Below the pieces are notes generated by a model, which saw only the letters and a list, made by a program, of their open reading frames with translations, was not told where the DNA came from and did not search any database. From an uncultured Oscillospiraceae bacterium (lineage in GTDB: Bacteria > Bacillota > Clostridia > Oscillospirales > Acutalibacteraceae), in contig CABUAS010000015.1 in assembly GCA_902489595.1 (NCBI GenBank), positions 1 through 25,519 of the forward strand: a DNA stretch of 25,519 nt. The letters run 5' to 3'. Positions 1-7,679 of the stretch are shown here, piece after piece. How positions within the stretch are numbered: position 1 is the stretch's first letter; each line of letters starts with the position of its first letter. Made by a program: the position numbers and the translations under genes.

Positions 1-71
1 ACTAGTCAATTTATGATATTTTTATAATATCCAATAATATAAAGCAAGTCAACACAAAGGAGGACAAAAAA

Positions 72-2153
72 GTGATAATTTGTAAAAATAATATATTTAT
101 TCTTGAAACAAAAAATACGCATTACGTTATAGGTGTTGATAAATTCGGCACTAACCGACATTTATACTGGGGCAGAAAATGCAACGAAAATGATTATTTT
201 ATCAAAGAATTTTCCGATCAGGTTTCGCAAATACCTGCACTTGATGAACTGAAGCAGGAATACACACCGTTCGGCAAAACGATGTACAGAGGCAGTGCAG
301 TTAAGGCTGAATTTGCAGACGGCTGCCGTGACATCTGCCTGAAATTTGACGGTTATAATGCAGGAGAAAACACACTGGCACTTAATTTTTCAGACGAAGA
401 ATATCCCCTTTCAATCACGCTGAACTACGAAATTTCAGATGACAATGATATTATTACACGATGGACTGACATTCAGAATAATTCAGCAGAACCGATTTAT
501 TTTGAAAAGCTTTTCAGTGCCGAATTCAATCTGCCGTCAAAAAAGCCGTACATATTCAAAAACACAAACGGCGCATGGGGCGGCGAAAATATTGAAACAA
601 ATACAAAACTTGAAAGCGGCACATTTGTAAGCGAAAGCAGAAAAGGCATTTCGGGTCACAATCAGTCACCCTATTTCATTGCATATCAGAATGCCGATGA
701 AAAACAGGGCGACGTTTACTTCGGCGCACTCGCCTACAGCGGTAATTTTAAAGTAAATGCCGAAAGAGATTTATTCTCCACCACAAGAATTATCATCGGT
801 ATGAGCGACTTTGATTTTAAATTTCTGCTTAAAGCAAATGAAAAATTCAGCACACCTAAGGTTTTCTGCGGTTACACTCAGGGCTTCGGTGAAATGACAA
901 GGCAGATGAACAAATTTGTAATCAGCAATGTTTTACCGAAAAGCTTTAATGATAAACCGCTGCCTGTGCTTTACAATTCATGGGAGGCAACGGAATTTGA
1001 TGTAAACTGTGATAATCAGTCTGCACTGGCTGAAATTGCAGCAAAAATAGGCGTTGAGCTTTTTGTTATGGACGATGGCTGGTTCGGCAAAAGAAACAAT
1101 GACCGTGCGGGACTCGGCGACTGGTTCGTAAACAAAGACAAATTTCCGAACGGACTTGATGAACTTATCGGCAAAGTAAACGCACTCGGAATGGATTTCG
1201 GCATCTGGGTTGAGCCCGAAATGGTGAACCGTGACAGTGATTTATACAGAGCACACCCCGACTGGGCATATCATTTTGACAAAAGATATTCAAACGAAAT
1301 GCGCAACCAGCTCATACTTAATATGACAAGAAAAGATGTGCAGGAATACCTGTTTAACTGTCTGAATGATTTGCTGACAGACTACAATATTAAATATGTT
1401 AAATGGGATATGAACAGACCCTTTTCAGAGGTCGGCGCAGAAAATCTTGACTGCCCGCAGATGCTCTGGCATCTTCACACAAAAGCAGTTTATGATATTG
1501 TTGATAAGCTTAAAGAACTGCACCCCGACGCAGCAATCGAAAGCTGTTCATCAGGCGGCGGCAGAACCGACCACGGCGCACTTTCTCACTTTGACATGAC
1601 GTGGCCGAGCGACAACACCGATGGTATAGACAGAATGACTATTCAAAAGGGCTATTCCCTGTTAAAGCCTGCCAAAACGATGCGTGCGTGGGTAACCGAT
1701 ATTGCAGGCATCAACAAGCCGTGCTCACTTGATTTTCGCTTTAACATTGCAATGCAGGGATCGCTCGGCATAGGCGGAAATTTAACAAAATATTCCGAAG
1801 AAGAGCTTGAAATCTGCAAAAGAAACATTACACTTTACAAAGAAATACGAGACCTTGTTCAGTTCGGCAATCTTTACAGAATTATGGACACAGATGAAGA
1901 TGAAATTCTGTTTAACCACTATGTAAATGATGATAAAACAAAAAGCGTTGCCTTTATCGCATCAAGAGGCACAAGATTCTACAAAAAAAGCATGCCTATG
2001 TATTTTGACGGTCTTGATGAAAATAAAATCTACTCGCTTACAATAAACAATGAAACTTATAAAAAATCAGGTGCATATCTTATGAATGTAGGTATTGACT
2101 TGGAAATCAGAGGAGCGTATTATAATAATATAATAATTATTAATGAGGTGTAA
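72..2153 (+). CDS. GH36 alpha-galactosidase (melibiase type)
   Basis: This predicted cytoplasmic alpha-galactosidase has 693 residues, close to the usual length of bacterial GH36 enzymes. It should remove terminal alpha-linked galactose from raffinose- or melibiose-type sugars or alpha-galactosylated glycans. The N-terminal ~290 residues fit the GH36 beta-supersandwich, followed by a TIM barrel and a small C-terminal beta domain. Visible family motifs are NSWEATEFD around W304, DDGWF at 334-338, KWDMNR with the expected nucleophile D446, and WPSDNTD with the expected acid/base D514. No signal peptide is seen. The start is a GTG eight bases after AAAGGAGG at 56-63. It is the first gene of a three-gene operon, and the stop lies three bases before the next ATG. 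Family assignment is firm; the natural substrate is not known from sequence. Confidence 0.93.
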   Translation: MIICKNNIFILETKNTHYVIGVDKFGTNRHLYWGRKCNENDYFIKEFSDQVSQIPALDELKQEYTPFGKTMYRGSAVKAEFADGCRDICLKFDGYNAGENTLALNFSDEEYPLSITLNYEISDDNDIITRWTDIQNNSAEPIYFEKLFSAEFNLPSKKPYIFKNTNGAWGGENIETNTKLESGTFVSESRKGISGHNQSPYFIAYQNADEKQGDVYFGALAYSGNFKVNAERDLFSTTRIIIGMSDFDFKFLLKANEKFSTPKVFCGYTQGFGEMTRQMNKFVISNVLPKSFNDKPLPVLYNSWEATEFDVNCDNQSALAEIAAKIGVELFVMDDGWFGKRNNDRAGLGDWFVNKDKFPNGLDELIGKVNALGMDFGIWVEPEMVNRDSDLYRAHPDWAYHFDKRYSNEMRNQLILNMTRKDVQEYLFNCLNDLLTDYNIKYVKWDMNRPFSEVGAENLDCPQMLWHLHTKAVYDIVDKLKELHPDAAIESCSSGGGRTDHGALSHFDMTWPSDNTDGIDRMTIQKGYSLLKPAKTMRAWVTDIAGINKPCSLDFRFNIAMQGSLGIGGNLTKYSEEELEICKRNITLYKEIRDLVQFGNLYRIMDTDEDEILFNHYVNDDKTKSVAFIASRGTRFYKKSMPMYFDGLDENKIYSLTINNETYKKSGAYLMNVGIDLEIRGAYYNNIIIINEV

Positions 2154-2156
2154 CCT

Positions 2157-3155
2157 ATGAAAAAAGGTGTAAAAATTTTAGCAGGCGCTTTGGCAGGCTT
2201 TATTGCAGTGGCAGGAATTACTGCAGGTGCAATTTACAAAAAAACAGACAGCATAATTATGAAGGAAAGCGATTTTCCTAAATTCTATATAAAAGATGAA
2301 GACGCTGTTTATTTTCTGAATACCGGCAGTTCAGACGCTGTTATTTTACAGAGCGGCGGTCACTATGCAATGATTGATTCAGGCGAAGATACAGATAACC
2401 CAAGAAATCTGCCTGACCTTGAATTACCCGGCTATGAAGAAGATGTTCTGAACTTTCTTAAAAGAACATTCAGTGATTATGACGGCAATGTTCACCTTGA
2501 TTTCATTCTCGGCACTCACAGCCATTCAGACCATATCGGCGGTTTTGACACAATAATCAATGATGATAAGGTGTTTATCGACAAAGCCTACCTGAAAGAA
2601 TACCGCAGTGAGAATATAAGACAGATGGAAATTGACGAATGGGATAATCAGGAGGTTTACGACCAGATGGTTAATGCGCTGAATGCAAAATCCGTACCGA
2701 TTATTTCAGATATTCCATCTGAACCGTTCAAATTCGGCAACTTCACAATTACTTTTATGAACACTGAATATGACACTGAACACAAAAACATCGGTGAAAA
2801 TGACAATTCTGTTGTAACACTTATCGAAACAGCAGACGGGAAAAAAGTACTGCTTACCGGCGACCTTGACAACTGCAATAAAGACGAGCAGAAAATTGCA
2901 GAAAAAGTCGGCAAAGTTGATGTTCTTAAAGTAGGTCACCACAGTTACGGAATGTCCACAATGAGCAAATTTATATCAACTGTTAACCCCGAAATGTCTA
3001 TCATTACAAATTCATCAAAAAGCGCATACAGACCCACCCTCGCAAGAATCGCAGTTCTTACAAAATCAAAAATCGCATTTACAGAAGATAATGAAGGCAT
3101 TGCCGTAGTATTTAAAGACGGCGAAATCATCTATTCAAATCACAAAGGCTTATAA
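2157..3155 (+). CDS. Membrane-anchored metallo-beta-lactamase-fold hydrolase (ComEC C-domain-like)
   Basis: This is a metallo-beta-lactamase-fold hydrolase of 332 residues. A hydrophobic segment at about residues 5-26 follows a KK-rich start and looks like a signal anchor or uncleaved signal peptide, so the catalytic domain probably faces outside. The zinc signature THSHSDH is present (H121, H123, D125, H126), followed by LLTGDLD with D236 and VGHHS with H261/H262. This pattern resembles the hydrolase domain of the ComEC/Rec2 family, but there is no channel domain. The ribosome site GAGGTG lies inside the last codons of the upstream GH36 gene, which indicates translational coupling. The substrate is unknown. 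Phosphodiester, nucleotide or phospho-glycan hydrolysis are all possible; the presence of an exported enzyme between two cytoplasmic glycosidases is odd. Confidence 0.82.
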   Translation: MKKGVKILAGALAGFIAVAGITAGAIYKKTDSIIMKESDFPKFYIKDEDAVYFLNTGSSDAVILQSGGHYAMIDSGEDTDNPRNLPDLELPGYEEDVLNFLKRTFSDYDGNVHLDFILGTHSHSDHIGGFDTIINDDKVFIDKAYLKEYRSENIRQMEIDEWDNQEVYDQMVNALNAKSVPIISDIPSEPFKFGNFTITFMNTEYDTEHKNIGENDNSVVTLIETADGKKVLLTGDLDNCNKDEQKIAEKVGKVDVLKVGHHSYGMSTMSKFISTVNPEMSIITNSSKSAYRPTLARIAVLTKSKIAFTEDNEGIAVVFKDGEIIYSNHKGL

Positions 3156-3172
3156 ACCGAAAGGAAACTGCA

Positions 3173-4915
3173 ATGAATATGAGACAGGAGTATCCCAATC
3201 CACAGTTTGAGCGAAAAAATTGGCAGAATCTTAACGGCGAGTGGGATTTCGGCTTTAAAAAAGCCGTTCACGGTTTTAAATTTTCCGAAAATGAAAAAAG
3301 AGCCGAGGAAATTTACAGAAAGAATACTTACACGCATAAAATCAACGTACCGTTTTGCATTGAAAGCAAACTTTCGGGAATCGGCTATACGGATTTTGTA
3401 AACCTTGTATGGTACAGAAAAAAGGTATCAATCAATAAAAACGACGGCAAAGTGTTTCTGCACATCGGCGCTGCCGATTACCTTACCACTGTGCTCATCA
3501 ACGGAAAATTTGCAGGCAGACACAAAGGCGGCTACACATCATTTAAATTTGATATAACAGACCTTGCCGAAAACGGCGAAAACGAAATTTTCATTCTGTG
3601 TGAAGACTGCGTTAAAAATCCTCTTGTTATAAGAGGAAAGCAGAGCGAGCGCAAAAAAAGCCACAACTGCGACTACACCAGAACAACGGGAATCTGGCAG
3701 ACTGTGTATCTTGAATACACACCTGAAAACTATATCAAAAACTTCAGAATTTATCCCGATGCGGAAAACTGCAATATTACTTTACACGCAGATTTTGAGG
3801 GCACGGCAGATTTTAACTGCACGGCTTATTATGACGGCAAAGAAGTCGGCAGTATTGAATGCAAATCAGTAAACGGCAGTAAAATTTTTCAGATTCCGCT
3901 TTCTGAAAAACACCTGTGGGAAGTCGGAAAAGGCAGACTTTATGATTTAAAGCTCACTTTCGGAGATGATGTTATTTCAAGTTATTTCGGACTTCGTAGT
4001 GTTAAACTTGACGGATTTAAATTTTTAATCAACAACAAAAGTGTTTTTCAGCGTCTTGTGCTTGACCAGGGATTTTACAAAGATGGCATTTACACTGCAC
4101 CGAGCGAAAAAGATTTAATTAACGATATTAAACTTTCCACCGCACTCGGTTTTAACGGTGCAAGACTGCATCAAAAAGTTTTTGAGCCGAGATTTCTTTA
4201 TAACTGCGATAAAATGGGATATATTGTGTGGGGCGAATACGCAAACTGGGGACTTGATTATTCATCACCAAAAAGCCTTGCCGTGTTTCTTGCAGAATGG
4301 TCAGAGGCTGTTAACCGTGATTTTAATCACCCGTCAATTATTGGCTGGTGCCCGTTTAACGAAACATGGGATTATCACGGCAGAAAGCAGTATGACGAGT
4401 TGCTTTCAACCGTATATGATTACACCAAAGCGGTGGACAGCACACGCCCGTGCATAGATACAAGCGGCAACTTCCATGTAAAAACGGATATTTACGATGT
4501 TCACGATTATACATACGACGCCACACTTTTCAAGCGTAATTATGACAGATTAGTAACTGAAAATAAACTGTATGAGCACGTTCTGCTTGATAATCCGGGC
4601 AGGCAGAAATACGGCGGTCAGCCTGTTTTTGTAAGCGAATACGGCGGTATTAAATGGGAAACAGATAACACTGTAAAATCGTGGGGCTACGGCAAAGACG
4701 TTAAAACAGAAAATGAATTCGCAGAGCGGTATATCGGTTTGACAGACGCCCTTATCACAAACAAAAAGATGTTCGGTTTCTGCTATACTCAACTTTACGA
4801 TATTGAGCAGGAGCAAAACGGTCTTTACACCTACGAACGCAAAAAGAAATTCAGCGATGAAGCTTACGCAAAAATCACCGCCGTAAATTCCCAAACAGCA
4901 GAAATTGAAAAATAA
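3173..4915 (+). CDS. GH2 glycoside hydrolase (short beta-galactosidase/beta-glucuronidase-like)
   Basis: This glycosidase has 580 residues and no signal peptide, so it should act in the cytoplasm. It begins with a GH2 sugar-binding domain (NLNGEWDF near residue 22, with a jelly-roll fold to about 185), then an Ig-like sandwich (about 190-270), then a TIM barrel. The catalytic pair is recognisable: the acid/base E397 in the FNETW motif and the nucleophile E489 in SEYGG. The segment LDQGFYKDGIYTAP just before the barrel is typical of a group of short clostridial GH2 enzymes whose specificity is mixed or unknown. A moderate ribosome site (GAAAGGAA) precedes the ATG, 17 bases after the previous stop. 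It is the last gene of the plus-strand operon. Beta-galactosidase, beta-glucuronidase or beta-galacturonidase activity cannot be separated by eye. Confidence 0.87.
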   Translation: MNMRQEYPNPQFERKNWQNLNGEWDFGFKKAVHGFKFSENEKRAEEIYRKNTYTHKINVPFCIESKLSGIGYTDFVNLVWYRKKVSINKNDGKVFLHIGAADYLTTVLINGKFAGRHKGGYTSFKFDITDLAENGENEIFILCEDCVKNPLVIRGKQSERKKSHNCDYTRTTGIWQTVYLEYTPENYIKNFRIYPDAENCNITLHADFEGTADFNCTAYYDGKEVGSIECKSVNGSKIFQIPLSEKHLWEVGKGRLYDLKLTFGDDVISSYFGLRSVKLDGFKFLINNKSVFQRLVLDQGFYKDGIYTAPSEKDLINDIKLSTALGFNGARLHQKVFEPRFLYNCDKMGYIVWGEYANWGLDYSSPKSLAVFLAEWSEAVNRDFNHPSIIGWCPFNETWDYHGRKQYDELLSTVYDYTKAVDSTRPCIDTSGNFHVKTDIYDVHDYTYDATLFKRNYDRLVTENKLYEHVLLDNPGRQKYGGQPVFVSEYGGIKWETDNTVKSWGYGKDVKTENEFAERYIGLTDALITNKKMFGFCYTQLYDIEQEQNGLYTYERKKKFSDEAYAKITAVNSQTAEIEK

Positions 4916-4919
4916 AACC

Positions 4920-4959
4920 AAGACCGTTTCGGAAGAATTCTTCCAAAACGGTCTTCTTG
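4920..4959 (+). terminator. Intrinsic terminator after the GH36-MBL-GH2 operon
   Basis: The arms AAGACCGTTT (4920-4929) and AAACGGTCTT (4946-4955) pair perfectly, with further partial pairing in the loop, and are followed by a T-rich stretch. The hairpin starts only five bases after the GH2 stop codon. Confidence 0.8.
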
Positions 4960-5054
4960 TTTTAATCGAGGGTAACGCCCGAACTTCAACATTTGACAAA
5001 GGTACCAACCGAGCCGACAGGTGAGACTGCACTGCTCTACGAGGGCGTTGTTTT

Positions 5055-5085
5055 TTTGCGGGTCGTCGAGGACGCCGACCCCTAC
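5055..5085. repeat. 31-nt palindromic repeat, copy A
   Basis: This is a GC-rich imperfect palindrome, TTTGC-GGGTCGTC-GAG-GACGCCGACCC-CTAC. The stem has eight pairs, a GAG loop and a three-base bulge. It differs from copy B (7295-7325) by one base in the loop. It stands out from the AT-rich surroundings and lies 33 bases past the end of the CHAP-SLH gene. Confidence 0.75.
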
Positions 5086-5092
5086 TTTGTAG

Positions 5093-5112
5093 GGGCAATT
5101 CACGAATTGCCC
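5093..5112. terminator. Perfect 20-bp hairpin past the CHAP-SLH gene
   Basis: GGGCAATTC (5093-5101) and GAATTGCCC (5104-5112) are perfect inverted repeats. The hairpin begins six bases after the minus-strand stop codon, so it may serve as a 3' end or transcript-stability element. It lacks a strong U tract in either direction and may instead be part of the neighbouring repeat element. Confidence 0.45.
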
Positions 5113-5118
5113 GTTAAT

Positions 5119-7377
5119 TTACGCAAATTTACCGATATTGCACGTTTTACCGAAACCATACAAAATCTTGGTTGCATGAATACGCTGTGTTGCACCCTGC
5201 GGATTAAGTGTATTCTGCTGTGTGCCTGTAATCATATTATTGTTATTTGCCCACTGCATTGCTTCGACTGCCCAAGCGTGTACATTGCTGTAATCGGGAT
5301 AATCCGCAAGATTTACATTTTTATATGCACTGTCACCGAGTTTGCTGTTATCCTTTGCATATCTGAACAGGAACGAAGCAGTCTGCTCACGGCTTACGTT
5401 GTCAAACGGCTTGAAGGTTGTTTCTGTTGTGATACCGTTTTTCAGCGCCCAGCAAGCGGCGTCATAATAGTAAACGCTTGTATCAGTTATATCCGTAAAC
5501 GGTGATATTCTGTACGGATTGTGATTTGCATACGGCTCGCCCGCCATACGATACAGAATCGTTACAAACATTGCTCTTGTAATCGGCGCAGTTGGTGAAA
5601 ATTCCGTAAAATACGGCGGATTAGTACCTTTTAAAAACGAATTATAAACGGAGGTATATGCAACAAAATCGCCATAATATTCATAACCATACAAATCTTC
5701 AAACGGAAGTCTTGTTACAACAATTCCACAATCATCACAGTTTTTTGTAACATATCCACCTATATTTTTCCACGAATAATCGTGATTTACTTTTGGGATT
5801 ACTTCCGTTTTCGTTGCACCACAGATTGTGCAGGTGTATGTTCTTGTACCTGTTGAAGAGCAGGTAGGTGATTTTGTAATTACACTACTATTCCAAGAAT
5901 GTGTATGAAGACTTTTATTTACAGTAAAACTTTTTGTTATATTTCCATCAGTATAATAGTTTTGATTAGATGATTCATTTTCTGAGCATAACTTAGCCAC
6001 ATAAGTGCCATTAGGTAAGGTTGTAATCAATTCATTCTTTCTTATTGCCCAATGCGATTGAACAGGAGTAGTTGTATCATTTGCAGAATATATGAACAAA
6101 TTATAACAACTAGCATTATCTACTTTATCCCATCTAAAGGTAACTTTTCCATCATTATTATCTACATTAATAACAGGGTCATTTGGCTTATCAGGAATTA
6201 ATGAATTCACTTCAAAAGCGTTTGATAAATCTCCATCTGTATAATAATTTCGATTAGACGTTTCATTTTCCGAACATAATCTAGCTACATATTTACCATT
6301 TGGTAAAGTTGTAATCAATTCATTCTTTCTTATTGCCCAATGCGATTGAATTGGAGTATCTGTATTATTCACAGAGTATATAAACAAATTATAACAAGTT
6401 GCATTACATATGCTATTCCACTTAAATACAACTTGTCTTGAACTATTAGTTATATTAATTATTGATAAATATGGTTTGTCAGGAATTAAATCATTAATTT
6501 CAAAAACACTTGAAAAATCACCATCAGTATAATAATTTTGGCTTGGCGTTTCATTTTCAGAACAAAGTTTAACTAAATATTTACCATTAGGTAAAGTTGT
6601 AATCAATTCATTTTTTCTTATTGCCCAATGCGATTGAATTGGAGTATCTGTATTATTCACAGAGTATATAAACAAATTATAACAAGTAGTATTTGCCGAG
6701 GAGTTCCATTCAAATTTAATTTGTCTCTGACTATTACTTAAAATAGTTATCATTGGAATTGAAGGCTTTCCCGGAAAATTTTTATCATCCGAACTACCAC
6801 CACCCGAACCGCTTGCAAAATTCGGTCTGATTACACCGTAAAATGTGCCGTAAGAATAACTATATGAATGACTTCTTGTTATATGCGTAGAGCCATTTTG
6901 CTCAACAACATTCATTCTCGATGAATCGGCAGAGGTTATTATGGCTACGTGACCGTAAGAGCTGCTTGCATATGTCCAAACCGCTATATCGCCGGGCTGA
7001 GGAACAAAGCCGTTATATGTTTTGATTCTCTGCCAGCCGCTCGGCAAGCTGTTTTTTGCATAGTCACAGCCGTTGCCGCTTACAGGAGATACGCCTAAAA
7101 ACTGATAATAATATCTTATCAAATCAACGCACTGCGCGCCGTAAACACCGTCCTGGTCTAAGGACTTGCCAACCTGAGCGTTTGCCCAGTTTACAGCATC
7201 CGACTGTGTTTTTGATGTTGCATAAGCAGATAAATCTATACCCGCCGTTATGCTGAAAAGCATTGCGAAGGATAATATTAAAGATACAATGCGCTTTGCG
7301 GGTCGTCGGGGACGCCGACCCCTACGATTATTTTGCGGTGCGTCGAGGACGCCGCACCCTACAATTTTTGTGTTCAT
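5119..7377 (-). CDS. Secreted CHAP-domain, SLH-anchored cell-wall protein
   Basis: This is a 752-residue surface protein, probably a peptidoglycan amidase or endopeptidase held to the wall by S-layer-homology domains. Residues 29-52 form a signal-peptide core (KRIVSLILSFAMLFS and an AYA-type cleavage site). A CHAP domain spans about 57-187, with catalytic C83 in YGAQCVDL, H143 in YGHVAII and a polar residue in VVEQNG (E159/N161). A Gly/Ser linker precedes three Fn3-like modules (203-299, 300-395, 396-488). Next comes a Cys-pair module (C506, C516, C519, C547, C550), then SLH-like segments at about 580-750. The ATG has GGAGGT eight bases upstream, so translation starts before two copies of a palindromic repeat that encode residues 5-28 and extend the n-region of the signal peptide. 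The gene has its own promoter and a structured leader. Confidence 0.88.
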   Translation of the reverse strand: MNTKIVGCGVLDAPQNNRRGRRPRRPAKRIVSLILSFAMLFSITAGIDLSAYATSKTQSDAVNWANAQVGKSLDQDGVYGAQCVDLIRYYYQFLGVSPVSGNGCDYAKNSLPSGWQRIKTYNGFVPQPGDIAVWTYASSSYGHVAIITSADSSRMNVVEQNGSTHITRSHSYSYSYGTFYGVIRPNFASGSGGGSSDDKNFPGKPSIPMITILSNSQRQIKFEWNSSANTTCYNLFIYSVNNTDTPIQSHWAIRKNELITTLPNGKYLVKLCSENETPSQNYYTDGDFSSVFEINDLIPDKPYLSIINITNSSRQVVFKWNSICNATCYNLFIYSVNNTDTPIQSHWAIRKNELITTLPNGKYVARLCSENETSNRNYYTDGDLSNAFEVNSLIPDKPNDPVINVDNNDGKVTFRWDKVDNASCYNLFIYSANDTTTPVQSHWAIRKNELITTLPNGTYVAKLCSENESSNQNYYTDGNITKSFTVNKSLHTHSWNSSVITKSPTCSSTGTRTYTCTICGATKTEVIPKVNHDYSWKNIGGYVTKNCDDCGIVVTRLPFEDLYGYEYYGDFVAYTSVYNSFLKGTNPPYFTEFSPTAPITRAMFVTILYRMAGEPYANHNPYRISPFTDITDTSVYYYDAACWALKNGITTETTFKPFDNVSREQTASFLFRYAKDNSKLGDSAYKNVNLADYPDYSNVHAWAVEAMQWANNNNMITGTQQNTLNPQGATQRIHATKILYGFGKTCNIGKFA
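5914..6771 (-). repeat. Three tandem ~96-codon modules inside the CHAP-SLH gene
   Basis: Three consecutive modules (DNA 6481-6771, 6193-6480 and 5914-6192) encode Fn3-like sandwiches. Each carries the same core beginning SHWAIRKNELITTLPNG (residues 249, 346 and 442) and a shared CSENE...NYYTDG tail. The core is nearly identical at DNA level, and modules 1 and 2 share a longer identical stretch. The segment is AT-rich and uses TTA/TTG, AAT and TAT codons far more than the CHAP part or neighbouring genes. This points to recent duplication or gene conversion of an imported module. Confidence 0.85.
7295..7362. repeat. Tandem 31-nt palindromic repeats, copies B and C, inside a coding region
   Basis: Copy B spans 7295-7325 and copy C spans 7332-7362, separated by six bases (period 37). 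B is almost identical to copy A at 5055. C differs by two base-pair swaps in the stem, GGTGCG pairing with CGCACC instead of GGGTCG pairing with CGACCC, so pairing is kept. On the minus strand they are read in frame as residues ~5-28 of the CHAP-SLH protein, including GRRPRRPAK. Confidence 0.8.
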
Positions 7378-7394
7378 TTTGGTTTACCTCCGAT

Positions 7395-7426
7395 AAAAAT
7401 AAAAAATGCGCAGCCGAAGCCACGCA
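7395..7426 (-). terminator. Leader terminator (attenuator) of the CHAP-SLH gene
   Basis: On the minus strand, TGCGTGGC and GCTGCGCA form an eight-pair stem (7407-7426) with a TTCG tetraloop, followed by a T-rich tract at 7395-7406. It lies between the promoter and the ribosome binding site (7386-7391), so it can end transcription before the coding region. Confidence 0.65.
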
Positions 7427-7433
7427 CAAAAAA

Positions 7434-7566
7434 CACATGGCTCAACTGTCGCCAAACAAGTTTAACACATATTGCAATAAAAGCATGTGAAATAAGAGCA
7501 TGTATTTTTATCGAAAAATAAAACACACGCTTTACTGCAAAAATAACATATTAAACTTATTTGGCT
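7434..7566 (-). promoter_or_regulatory. Structured 5' leader, candidate riboswitch or attenuator of unknown class
   Basis: The leader of the CHAP-SLH mRNA contains several pairings. A 5' helix joins 7556-7562 with 7490-7496 (AAATAAG with CTTATTT) and encloses a hairpin at 7498-7530 (GCGTGT with ACATGC, plus ATTTTT with AAAAAT). A second helix joins 7484-7489 with 7434-7439 (CACATG with CATGTG). The segment 7485-7489 can instead pair with 7466-7470, giving two exclusive states just before the terminator. I compared it by eye with c-di-AMP (ydaO), c-di-GMP, SAM, cobalamin and T-box motifs and saw no match. Confidence 0.45.
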
Positions 7567-7571
7567 CTTTT

Positions 7572-7600
7572 AGTATAACATCATTTATATAACCGGTCAA
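7572..7600 (-). promoter_or_regulatory. Sigma-A-type promoter of the CHAP-SLH gene
   Basis: On the minus strand, TTGACC (7595-7600) and TATACT (7572-7577) are separated by 17 bases. The expected transcript start is near 7565, leaving a leader of about 190 nt. Confidence 0.75.
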
Positions 7601-7623
7601 GCGAAATTAAATCTGATTAAGAG

Positions 7624-7662
7624 AAAAACCGTTTCGGGATTATTGTCCCGAAACGGTTTTTT
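7624..7662. terminator. Terminator of the fucose operon
   Basis: ACCGTTTCGGGA (7628-7639) and TCCCGAAACGGT (7646-7657) form a perfect 12-pair stem with A/T tracts on both sides, so it can work in either direction. It lies about 20 bases after the fucI stop on the minus strand. Confidence 0.85.
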
Positions 7663-7679
7663 ATTTGTTGAATTATAAC

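Larger units (their letters stand above)
4960..5118. other. Intergenic region with repeat-like structures
   Basis: These 159 bases between convergent genes hold no credible gene. They contain a pair of inverted 7-mers, AACGCCC (4974-4980) and GGGCGTT (5043-5049), enclosing 62 bases. These are followed by a 31-nt palindromic unit (5055-5085) and a perfect hairpin (5093-5112). Open frames that cross the region translate the palindrome and are not believed to be genes. Confidence 0.6.

Noticed and set aside
1..30. Promoter for the first GH36 gene
   Set aside because: A TATAAT is present at 23-28, but a properly spaced -35 box would lie at or beyond the window edge, so no promoter is called.
4550..5103. 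Minus-strand open frames over the GH2 end and intergenic repeat, containing GRRPRRPAK
   Set aside because: They overlap the GH2 gene antisense and owe their length to the palindromic repeat; there is no ribosome site and the protein pattern is just the translated repeat.
4993..5505. Plus-strand open frame antisense to the end of the CHAP-SLH gene
   Set aside because: It crosses the repeat region and runs antisense to SLH coding sequence; low complexity and no start context.
7295..7362. CRISPR-like tandem repeat
   Set aside because: Only two units with a six-base spacer, lying inside a coding region; no cas genes.
7378..7570. c-di-AMP (ydaO) riboswitch
   Set aside because: Expected from the type of downstream gene, but the conserved ydaO sequence blocks are not visible; kept only as an unassigned structured leader.
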